This document shows positions 1 to 5,337 of a stretch of 5,337 bases of DNA, in pieces. This stretch comes from Hungatella sp. UBA3402 (GTDB lineage Bacteria; Bacillota; Clostridia; Lachnospirales; Lachnospiraceae). A model generated the notes under the pieces. That model saw nothing but the letters and a program-made list of their open reading frames with translations. It was not told the DNA's origin and did no database searches. The stretch's first letter is position 1. Every line of letters starts with the position of its first letter. The stretch is taken from NCBI GenBank assembly GCA_002358555.1, contig DEPC01000071.1, positions 1-5,337 on the forward strand, read 5' to 3'. A program made the translations under genes and the position numbers.

Positions 1-76
1 ATATCAAAAAACTTTATCTAAACTTAAATCTAGTAGAATATATAAATACCAAAATTTAAGAAAGCTGGAAGCAATT

Positions 77-1327
77 GTGGAAGTTAAAAATCAGAAAAAT
101 GACAAATATAATACTAAAAAAAGAGAGAATCTAAAAACTACAAAATCCAAAAAAGAGAAGCCTCAACATTTGTCTGAAAAGAAAAAAAGTCTCTGCCCAG
201 TCTCAAAAAAATGTGGTGGTTGTCAGCTATTAAACATTCCCTATCAAAAACAACTTCAGAACAAACAAAAGCAAGTGGAAGATTTATTAAAAGAGTTTTG
301 CAAAGTGTATCCGATTGTTGGAATGGAAAATCCCTTCCATTATCGCAATAAAGTACATGCTGTATTTGGATATCAGAAAGGAAATGTAATTTCTGGAGTT
401 TACAAAGAAGGTACTCACGAACTTATTCCTGTGGAAAAATGTATGATTGAAGACGAGAAATCAGACCAAATTATTGAAACCATCAGGGAAATGCTCAAAT
501 CCTTTAAGATTCGTACCTATGACGAGGATACAGGTTATGGACTTCTTCGTCATGTGCTGATAAAGCATGGATTTGCCACAGGAGAAATCATGGTAGTTCT
601 GGTGACAGCCTCTCCAGTATTTCCGTCCAAAAACAATTTTGTAAGAGCTTTGAGAGAGAAGCATCCAGAGATTACTACAATTATCCAGAACTTAAATGAC
701 AGAGGAACCAGTATCGTATTGGGCAATCAAGAACATATCCTGTATGGGAAAGGATATATTGAGGATGTACTCTGTGGCTGTACGTTCCGAATCTCCAGCA
801 AATCTTTCTACCAGGTCAATCCAATCCAGACAGAAAAGCTATATAAAAAAGTCATGGAATGTGCAGGTTTAACTGGAAAAGAGACGGTTATTGATGCTTA
901 TTGTGGAATTGGCACCATAGGAATTGTTGCGAGCAAACAGGCCAAACGAGTAATTGGAGTGGAACTCAATCCAGATGCCGTCCGAGATGCTGTGGCAAAT
1001 GCCAAACGAAATAAAACCAACAATGTTCAAATTTATCAAAATGATGCTGGACGATTTATGGCAGGAATGGCCCAAGATGGAGAACAGGCAGATGTAGTAT
1101 TTATGGACCCACCAAGAAGCGGAAGTACGGAAGAATTTATTGATTCAATAGCAATGATAAATCCAAAACGAATTGTCTATGTATCCTGTAATCCAGAGAC
1201 TTTGGCAAGAGATTTGAAACAATTCCGAAAGAAAGGTTTTAAAGCAGTTGGAGCATGGCCTTTTGATATGTTTCCGCATACAGCAAAACATGTGGAGACG
1301 GTTGTATTATTGACCAAGAAAAACTAG
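77..1327 (+). CDS. rlmD: 23S rRNA (uracil-C5)-methyltransferase, RlmD/RumA family, TRAM-less
   Basis: This enzyme transfers a methyl group from SAM to C5 of a uridine, most likely in 23S rRNA (the U1939 class), in the cytoplasm. Visible in the 416-residue product: four cysteines for a 4Fe-4S cluster (C40, C46, C49, C122; CPVSKKCGGC core), FYQVNP at 244-249, SAM motif I DAYCGIGT at 273-280, acidic E296 in GVELNPD, MDPPRSG at 343-349, the nucleophile C371 in SCNPETLARDL, and the presumed general base E407 in HVE. All key residues are present, so it should be active. The N-terminal TRAM domain of E. coli RumA is absent; about 39 lysine-rich residues replace it. The GTG start at 77 has only a weak GGAAG at 67-71. 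The frame is open to the left edge (codons from base 2) with no ATG, GTG or TTG before 77, so the gene may begin outside the window. The exact uridine target (RlmD, RlmC or dual) cannot be told from sequence. Confidence 0.88.
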   Translation: MEVKNQKNDKYNTKKRENLKTTKSKKEKPQHLSEKKKSLCPVSKKCGGCQLLNIPYQKQLQNKQKQVEDLLKEFCKVYPIVGMENPFHYRNKVHAVFGYQKGNVISGVYKEGTHELIPVEKCMIEDEKSDQIIETIREMLKSFKIRTYDEDTGYGLLRHVLIKHGFATGEIMVVLVTASPVFPSKNNFVRALREKHPEITTIIQNLNDRGTSIVLGNQEHILYGKGYIEDVLCGCTFRISSKSFYQVNPIQTEKLYKKVMECAGLTGKETVIDAYCGIGTIGIVASKQAKRVIGVELNPDAVRDAVANAKRNKTNNVQIYQNDAGRFMAGMAQDGEQADVVFMDPPRSGSTEEFIDSIAMINPKRIVYVSCNPETLARDLKQFRKKGFKAVGAWPFDMFPHTAKHVETVVLLTKKN

Positions 1328-1757
1328 AATGTACTACAACAGCTCCATAAAATCCTATTGGTTGTCACAAAAAAAGTAAAACAACCATAAAAACAACTAG
1401 ATATTATGAAGATTTTACCAGCCATTCCACAAAGATTATTTCTGATAAAAGCAGGCAAACTCTGATTGACAGCTATTTGTCCTTAAAACTGCCAGCTACC
1501 AGCACGGAAGAAGGTTGCTCCCTGTCCTGCATCTACAGGAGCCTTAGTAACTCTTAGTCTCTAGCTATCTGTGTTAGGAGCAAAAGTCCCTATTGTCCGA
1601 GCGTAGCGAGTTTAGGCGCTTTTGTTCCTGCTTTTAGCAGATAGATGGAGAGTGTTACTGGCTCCGAAGCCGCAGGACGGGGAGCAACCTTCTTTCGTGC
1701 GTTTCTTCTACCTACACCTTTTAACTACCATAACGAGCTAAAATTAATAGCTTTCAC
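1328..1757. other. 430-base intergenic region between convergent genes
   Basis: The genes on both sides end here, so this is the 3' flank of both transcripts. The left part (1328-1500) is AT-rich and holds a small 7-bp inverted repeat (TGGTTGT at 1359-1365, ACAACCA at 1381-1387) with no T-run after it, so it is not a convincing terminator. The middle is the large palindrome described separately. The right part (1701-1757) is T-rich and holds a 5-bp stem, AGCTA/TAGCT, near 1736-1752. No tRNA, riboswitch or gene with a usable start codon was found. Neither flanking gene has a classical GC-stem plus U-run terminator, so the palindrome is the best candidate for ending transcription. Confidence 0.7.
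1502..1700. repeat. Near-200-nt imperfect palindrome, one long stem-loop
   Basis: The two halves are complementary almost end to end. The basal helix pairs 1502-1530 with 1672-1700, 29 consecutive pairs counting two G-T. Inward come 1538-1543 with 1660-1665, 1546-1551 with 1654-1659, 1559-1563 with 1646-1650, 1565-1571 with 1638-1644, 1576-1586 with 1619-1629, and 1589-1592 with 1613-1616. That is about 68 pairs, closing on a 20-nt loop containing CGAGCGTAGCGAG. The arms are visibly richer in G and C than the surrounding DNA. Every wobble position (1507/1695, 1523/1679, 1562/1647, 1580/1625) is G-U in the + strand RNA and would be A-C in the other strand, favouring a + strand RNA. It may be a dispersed MITE-like palindrome, a structured 3' UTR of the methyltransferase transcript, or a small RNA. 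I do not recognise a named family. The structure is certain from sequence; its role is inference. Confidence 0.85.
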
Positions 1758-3503
1758 TTAATACTCCAGATAAGCTCCCTTCATAGGGCTGACTGCATGT
1801 TCGCTGAACATTCTTAAAACCCCTCTCTTATACTTAGGTTCTCTTGGCTTCCAGTTCTTTTTACGTTCTGCTAGAACTTCCTCAACCTCTTCTGGAGTTT
1901 TTCTCTCTCCTTTTATTCCAATGATATTCAGCTTTCTTTCCATTACATCAATTTCAATCAAATCTCCTTCTTCCACCAATGCAATGGGACCACAGTCAAC
2001 TGCTTCTGGGCTACAATGGCCAATCACTGGTCCTGTAGAAGCTCCTGAGAAACGGCCGTCTGTAATCAGCGCAATACTTCTCCCAAGCTCTGCATCACTG
2101 CTAATTGCCTCAGAAGTATAGAACATCTCCGGCATTCCACTTCCCTTTGGTCCTTCATAGCGAATGAATACGGCATCTCCTTTTTGCACCTTATGTTTTA
2201 GCACGGCATCCAGACATTCCTCCTCGCTGTCAAATGGTCTGGCGTTGAGCACAGCTTTGAACATTTCTTTTGGACAAGCTGTATGCTTAATTACTGCTCC
2301 TTCTGGTGCCAAGTTTCCCCTCAAAATTGCAATACTTCCATCTGTGCCAATCGCTTTATCAAAGGGACGAATAATATCCTCTTTTGTCACAGTTACTTGA
2401 TATCGTCTGTTAAATTCCTGGAGCCATCTATCACATCTATCATAGAAACCATTTTCCTTTAAATCGTTTAAGTTTTCTCCTAATGTCTTTCCTGTGACAG
2501 TCATAACATCAAGGTGAAGATATGCCTTAATCTCCTCCATAATTGCTGGTACACCACCTGCATAGTAGAATACTTCTGCTGGCCATCTTCCTGCTGGTCG
2601 CACATCTAACAGATAACGGGCATTTCTATGAAGTCTATCAAAGGTATCTCCTGTAATCTCAATACCAAACTCATGGGCAATAGCAGGAAGATGGAGCAAA
2701 CAGTTAGTGCTTCCAGATACAGCGGCATGAACTAAGATAGCATTTTCAAAACTTTCCATGGTTACAATATCTGTTGGACACATTCCTTCCATATTGGCTA
2801 ACTTTACAACCTGTTCTCCTGCCTGCCTAGCAAATTTCAGCAAGTCTGGACTGGTAGCAGGCATCAAAGCACTTCCTGGAAGAGCCAATCCTAAAGCTTC
2901 AGCCATAATCTGCATAGTAGATGCAGTTCCAATAAAAGAGCATGCTCCACAGCTTGGGCAGGCATTGCATTTTGCCCAGTTTAGCTTTTCTTCATCAATT
3001 TCCCCTCTCTGATATTTGGCACTGTACATACCAAGCTGCTCTAAAGTCAGCATCTCTGGTCCTGCATTCATGGTTCCTCCTGGTACTACGACAGCCGGAA
3101 CATTAACTCTTGCAAGACCCATTAAATTTCCAGGCATCCCCTTGTCGCAGCTTGACAAATAGACTGCTCCGTCAAATGGAGTTGCATTGGCATGAATTTC
3201 AATCATATTGGCAATCATCTCTCGGCTTGCTAAGCTGAAATTGATTCCGTCAGTTCCCTGGCTCTCTCCGTCACAGATATCTGTACAAAAATATCTTGCC
3301 CCATATCCTCCTGCTTCTTCAATTCCCTTTCTCACTTCTTCTACTAGAATATCCAAATGTCCACTGCCTGGATGACTATCCCCAAAAGTACTCTCAATCA
3401 TAATCTGAGTTTTATCCAAATCCTCTGGTTTCCACCCAGTTCCAATCCTCAAAGGGTCCAGCTCCGGTGCAAGCTTCCTCATTTTTTGACTTGTTAATTC
3501 CAT
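1758..3503 (-). CDS. yjhG: YjhG/YagF-type sugar-acid dehydratase (IlvD/Edd superfamily)
   Basis: Predicted to dehydrate an aldonic acid, by analogy D-xylonate, to a 2-keto-3-deoxy acid in the cytoplasm using an Fe-S cluster and a divalent metal. The 581-residue product shows CDGESQGTDG (77-86), SSCDKGMPGN (117-126), a cysteine cluster C179/C182/C185/C188 in NACPSCGACSF, VHAAVSGSTN (258-267), DVMTVTGKTLGENL (332-345), GNLAPEGAVIKHTA (396-409) and GRFSGAS (483-489) with probable catalytic Ser486. These wordings match the YjhG/YagF branch as I recall it, not biosynthetic IlvD: the PCNxHL cysteine of IlvD is Gly46 here, and C77 of CDG may serve instead. At 581 residues it is shorter than E. coli YjhG (about 655). 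The start at 3503 is chosen because AAGGGAGA sits 4-5 bases upstream; an in-frame ATG at 3524 has no ribosome binding site. It lies 140 bases downstream of the GntP-type symporter, which supports a sugar-acid role. Automated pipelines may call it dihydroxy-acid dehydratase. The exact substrate is unknown. Confidence 0.85.
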   Translation of the reverse strand: MELTSQKMRKLAPELDPLRIGTGWKPEDLDKTQIMIESTFGDSHPGSGHLDILVEEVRKGIEEAGGYGARYFCTDICDGESQGTDGINFSLASREMIANMIEIHANATPFDGAVYLSSCDKGMPGNLMGLARVNVPAVVVPGGTMNAGPEMLTLEQLGMYSAKYQRGEIDEEKLNWAKCNACPSCGACSFIGTASTMQIMAEALGLALPGSALMPATSPDLLKFARQAGEQVVKLANMEGMCPTDIVTMESFENAILVHAAVSGSTNCLLHLPAIAHEFGIEITGDTFDRLHRNARYLLDVRPAGRWPAEVFYYAGGVPAIMEEIKAYLHLDVMTVTGKTLGENLNDLKENGFYDRCDRWLQEFNRRYQVTVTKEDIIRPFDKAIGTDGSIAILRGNLAPEGAVIKHTACPKEMFKAVLNARPFDSEEECLDAVLKHKVQKGDAVFIRYEGPKGSGMPEMFYTSEAISSDAELGRSIALITDGRFSGASTGPVIGHCSPEAVDCGPIALVEEGDLIEIDVMERKLNIIGIKGERKTPEEVEEVLAERKKNWKPREPKYKRGVLRMFSEHAVSPMKGAYLEY

Positions 3504-3507
3504 GGTA

Positions 3508-3515
3508 TCTCCCTT
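3508..3515 (-). promoter_or_regulatory. Ribosome binding site of the dehydratase
   Basis: On the - strand this reads AAGGGAGA. Its GGGAG core lies 5 bases before the ATG at 3503-3501. It decides the start: the upstream in-frame ATG at 3524-3522 is preceded only by an AT stretch. Confidence 0.8.
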
Positions 3516-3610
3516 CTTTATCATTAAATATTATTGAATTGACATATTAAGCTCGTATACTGACACATTCCTATCTCATCAAATGACTTGCTTAAATTTT
3601 CTTATGACTT

Positions 3611-3639
3611 ATTATAAAACATATTCCCTAAACTTCCAA
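3611..3639 (-). promoter_or_regulatory. Candidate sigma-A promoter for the dehydratase
   Basis: On the - strand, TTGGAA (3634-3639, 4 of 6 to the -35 consensus) is followed after exactly 17 bases by TATAAT (3611-3616, perfect -10). The expected transcription start is near 3604, giving a leader of about 100 bases. The -35 box sits 4 bases past the symporter stop codon. No terminator hairpin is visible between the two genes, so this probably adds to read-through from the upstream promoter. The weak -35 keeps confidence moderate. Confidence 0.5.
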
Positions 3640-3643
3640 GATT

Positions 3644-4999
3644 CTATGCAAACAAAGATATAATGAATGCTACCACAAATCCAGTTCCACCTACTAATGT
3701 CTCCATAATTGTCCATGTTTTTAAAGTTGTCTTTTCATCTAATCCTACCAATGATTTTACCAGCCAGAATCCAGAGTCATTGAAATGGGAACAAACAGTT
3801 GCTCCTCCTGCCACTGCTGCAGTGGTGCATGCAAGGTAGATAGGAGACAGAGCCTCAATCCCTGGCATAGCTGCAATAATTCCAGCAGCCATGGTCATTG
3901 CTACTGTTGCAGAGCCTACACAGATTCTAACTAATGCAGCCACAATAAACGCTACTACTACAATAGGAAGATTGGCAGAAGAAACTGCATTTCCAATTAC
4001 ATCTCCCAAACCAGAATACTGAAGCATATATCTAAGTACACCACCACAGGCTGTCACAAGAAGAATCAATCCTGTAGGTTCCAAAGATTTTGTCATAATC
4101 TTTTCTAATTCTTCCAGACTATACCCATGTTTGATTCCAAGAATAAACATAGCTGCAATCGTAGCAATCAGCAAAGCTACAAAAGGTTCACCGAGAAAAG
4201 CCAACAATGGTTCTATAGCTGCCATAGAATCTACAACACCTGCAACAGATTTTAAAATAATCAACACCAAAGGAATCAAAATAATACTTACAATCGTTCC
4301 AAAAGAAGGAAGCTTTGATTCATCTATCTCTTCCTGATTTGCTACATGTTCTGGCACAGGGACATAATATTTTTTGCCACAGATTGCTCCCCAGATAGGA
4401 CCTGAGACAATCATAGCTGCAACACCGCAGCAAATACCTATCAGTATTACCCAGCCTAAATCCACATTTAACATAGTTGCCACCAATACTGGCCCTGGTG
4501 TTGGCGGGATAAAAGCATGACCTACCGCTAAGCCTGCTAACAGGGGAATTGCATAAAATAGAGAAGAACGCCCTGTTCTCTTAGCCAATGAAAATGCTAG
4601 AGGAATCAAAATAATCAATCCAGCGTCAAAGAAAACTGGCATAGAGATGACCAGTCCTGTAATACCTAATGCCCATGCTGCTTTTTCATCTCCAAATCTC
4701 TTAACCATAGTTACTGCTAGTGTCTGGGCACCCCCTGACATCTCCAAAATTGCACCGAACATAGAACCAAGACCAACCAGCAATGCAATTCCTTTTAAAG
4801 TATTGCCAATTCCATCATTTACTGCTGTTACAATATCATTAAATGGCATTCCTGCAGCCAGACCAATGGTTAAAGCCCCTATTAAAATAGAAATCATAGC
4901 ATGAATCTTAAATTTGATAATCAACACAAGCAATAAAGCCAATCCAAGTAATGCTGCAATGATAAGCCTTGTAGGGTCAAGCATTGTTTCCGTTCCCAT
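3644..4999 (-). CDS. GntP-family gluconate/sugar-acid:H+ symporter
   Basis: An inner-membrane proton symporter of the GntP family, expected to import gluconate or a related aldonic acid. The 451-residue product is of normal family length and is hydrophobic throughout, with roughly a dozen membrane segments. Family signatures in order: FFDAGLIILIPLAF (123-136), GHAFIPPTPGP (160-170), ACGGVLRYMLQYSGLG (317-332), RICVGSATVAMTMAAG (358-373), GGATVCSHFNDSGFWLVK (398-415) and TWTIMETLVGG (428-438). A charged stretch around 214-231 (PVPEHVANQEEIDESK) is the likely central cytoplasmic loop. The start at 4999 is chosen because GGAGG (5008-5012) lies 8 bases upstream. An in-frame ATG at 5050 would add 17 residues, but it has no ribosome binding site and falls inside the operator palindrome. 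It is first in a - strand unit with the YjhG-type dehydratase, like yjhF-yjhG in E. coli, so its substrate is probably that of the dehydratase. Substrate specificity cannot be read from the sequence. Confidence 0.92.
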   Translation of the reverse strand: MGTETMLDPTRLIIAALLGLALLLVLIIKFKIHAMISILIGALTIGLAAGMPFNDIVTAVNDGIGNTLKGIALLVGLGSMFGAILEMSGGAQTLAVTMVKRFGDEKAAWALGITGLVISMPVFFDAGLIILIPLAFSLAKRTGRSSLFYAIPLLAGLAVGHAFIPPTPGPVLVATMLNVDLGWVILIGICCGVAAMIVSGPIWGAICGKKYYVPVPEHVANQEEIDESKLPSFGTIVSIILIPLVLIILKSVAGVVDSMAAIEPLLAFLGEPFVALLIATIAAMFILGIKHGYSLEELEKIMTKSLEPTGLILLVTACGGVLRYMLQYSGLGDVIGNAVSSANLPIVVVAFIVAALVRICVGSATVAMTMAAGIIAAMPGIEALSPIYLACTTAAVAGGATVCSHFNDSGFWLVKSLVGLDEKTTLKTWTIMETLVGGTGFVVAFIISLFA

Positions 5000-5004
5000 A
5001 AAAT

Positions 5005-5013
5005 CACCCTCCA
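5005..5013 (-). promoter_or_regulatory. Ribosome binding site of the symporter
   Basis: TGGAGGGTG on the - strand, with its GGAGG core 8 bases from the ATG at 4999. It is the only strong Shine-Dalgarno in the leader and decides the start against the ATG at 5050. Confidence 0.85.
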
Positions 5014-5044
5014 TTAAGTATTTGTAGATTTTCATAGCTTTTAC

Positions 5045-5066
5045 AAACATCAGACGTCTTATGTTT
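5045..5066. promoter_or_regulatory. 22-bp palindromic operator candidate
   Basis: The half-site AAACATcAGAC at 5045-5055 is mirrored by GTCTtATGTTT at 5056-5066: ten of eleven positions are complementary, around a GACGTC centre. It begins about 4 bases downstream of the expected start of transcription of the symporter (near 5070), the usual place for a repressor that blocks RNA polymerase. A GntR- or LacI-type sugar-acid repressor is the likely ligand, but this is inference. The palindrome could also fold as a leader RNA hairpin, with no U-run after it. Confidence 0.6.
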
Positions 5067-5076
5067 AACTATATTT

Positions 5077-5105
5077 ATTATAAAATATTCTCTGTTTTCT
5101 GTCAA
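5077..5105 (-). promoter_or_regulatory. Consensus sigma-A promoter of the symporter
   Basis: On the - strand, TTGACA (5100-5105) and TATAAT (5077-5082) are both perfect and separated by exactly 17 bases (5083-5099). The start of transcription should be near 5070, leaving a leader of about 70 bases to the ATG at 4999. So strong a core promoter in front of a catabolic transporter implies repression when the substrate is absent, consistent with the adjoining palindrome. Confidence 0.88.
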
Positions 5106-5128
5106 TATATCTGACGTTTATTCCTCTA

Positions 5129-5143
5129 CTTCTACGTTTCCAA
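5129..5143 (-). promoter_or_regulatory. Partial cre-like (CcpA) site
   Basis: On the - strand TTGGAAACGTAGAAG matches the cre consensus WTGNAANCGNWNNCW at 8 of its 10 defined positions; the last two defined positions fail. It lies about 24 bases upstream of the -35 box. Carbon catabolite control of a sugar-acid importer would make sense, but a 15-base degenerate match upstream of a promoter is weak evidence. Confidence 0.25.
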
Positions 5144-5147
5144 CAAA

Positions 5148-5184
5148 AAAACAGCAGTTTTTCTTTCTGAAAAGCTGCTGTTTT
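5148..5184 (-). terminator. Intrinsic terminator, usable on both strands
   Basis: A 16-bp stem pairs 5148-5163 with 5169-5184 around a 5-base loop (5164-5168). The core is AACAGCAG/CTGCTGTT. On the - strand the hairpin runs into seven T (5151-5145), the classical form. One internal pair (5158/5174) is G-U in + strand RNA but A-C in - strand RNA. It ends transcription of the - strand gene whose last codons are at 5285-5337, about 100 bases after its stop, and insulates the symporter promoter. No + strand gene close by would need it. Confidence 0.85.
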
Positions 5185-5208
5185 GTATATTTTGCCTAAA
5201 ATCTGCAT

Positions 5209-5276
5209 GAATCTTTCCTTAGAGCATTAAATTCATCTGACCTTTTAGGTCGAATTATTAAGTCTTTAAGGAATTC
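5209..5276. repeat. Imperfect inverted repeat in a 3' flank
   Basis: TTCCTTA (5215-5221) pairs with TAAGGAA (5267-5273). Interrupted pairing then continues inward to GACC (5239-5242) and GGTC (5248-5251) around a TTTTA loop, about 22 pairs with bulges. It lies between the stop codon of the right-edge gene and its terminator, so it would be a structured 3' UTR. It lacks a U-run on either strand. AT-rich DNA often forms such repeats by chance. Confidence 0.4.
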
Positions 5277-5284
5277 TTCTCTTT

Positions 5285-5337
5285 TTATTTCTCATGTTCT
5301 TCCATCATTTTCACTAACATCTGACGATTATAAGTCA
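5285..5337 (-). CDS. C-terminal end of an unidentified - strand gene (partial)
   Basis: The frame from the right edge down to a TAA at 5285-5287 encodes 16 residues ending QMLVKMMEEHEK, a charged, helix-like C-terminus. Support comes from context: a strong terminator follows on the same strand, and the next gene downstream has its own promoter, so some - strand gene must end here. Given the neighbouring sugar-acid genes, a regulator of the operon is a reasonable guess, but 16 residues do not identify a family. Confidence 0.5.
   Translation of the reverse strand, partial: TYNRQMLVKMMEEHEK

Noticed and set aside
34..46. TAGAAT (34-39) and TATAAA (41-46) as a -10 box for the methyltransferase.
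   Set aside because: No acceptable -35 is found at 16-18 bases, the region is uniformly AT-rich, and it may be coding.
461..1075. - strand open frames inside the methyltransferase gene, and + strand frames of 60-85 codons inside the dehydratase and symporter genes.
   Set aside because: They lie wholly within well-supported genes, show no recognisable domains, and are the expected shadows of the real coding frames.
1351..1557. An open + strand frame of 68 codons just after the methyltransferase, with a peptide-like translation (RYYEDFTSHSTK...).
   Set aside because: It has no ATG or GTG start, no ribosome binding site, and its 3' third runs into the arm of the palindrome. A remnant gene cannot be excluded but nothing supports one.
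1496..1712. CTACC at 1496-1500 and 1708-1712 flanking the palindrome, as a possible target-site duplication.
   Set aside because: The right copy is 7 bases away from the end of the paired arm, and the 5-base match is easily chance.
1758..3503. Calling the dehydratase biosynthetic IlvD.
   Set aside because: Signature motifs fit the YjhG/YagF branch, there are no branched-chain amino acid genes alongside, and its partner is a GntP-type symporter.
3547..3595. TTAAGC/GCTTAA inverted repeat in the gap before the dehydratase.
   Set aside because: Six pairs across a 37-base loop in AT-rich DNA is too weak for a terminator, attenuator or operator call.

Overview
The window looks like chromosomal DNA of an AT-rich, low-GC Gram-positive anaerobe, most likely a clostridial or Lachnospiraceae gut bacterium. 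This is inferred from three things: a TRAM-less, lysine-rich RlmD-type methyltransferase of the kind I associate with that group, consensus sigma-A promoters, and strong purine-rich ribosome binding sites. No mobile-element gene, tRNA, rRNA or CRISPR array was found.

Layout. On the + strand, 77-1327 encodes an iron-sulfur, SAM-dependent 23S rRNA uracil-C5 methyltransferase (RlmD/RumA family). Its true 5' end may lie left of the window. A 430-base gap (1328-1757) follows, between convergent genes. It holds a striking near-200-nt imperfect palindrome (1502-1700) that would fold into one long stem-loop. On the - strand, read right to left, come a GntP-family sugar-acid:H+ symporter (3644-4999) and an IlvD/Edd-superfamily dehydratase of the YjhG/YagF type (1758-3503). 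At the right edge is the last 16 codons of another - strand gene (5285-5337), followed by an intrinsic terminator (5148-5184).

How the genes work together. Transporter plus YjhG-type dehydratase mirrors the yjhF-yjhG pairing of E. coli and suggests uptake of an aldonic acid (xylonate- or gluconate-like) and its dehydration to a 2-keto-3-deoxy acid. The aldolase or kinase needed next is not in the window. The symporter has a consensus promoter (TTGACA-17-TATAAT). A 22-bp near-perfect palindrome lies just downstream of the expected transcription start, a likely operator, and a partial cre-like site lies upstream. The dehydratase may be co-transcribed and may also have its own weaker promoter in the 140-base gap.

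Most of the window is ordinary metabolism. The parts most worth a second look are the 1502-1700 palindrome, whose non-Watson-Crick pairs are all G-U in the + strand RNA, and the operator/promoter module of the sugar-acid operon.
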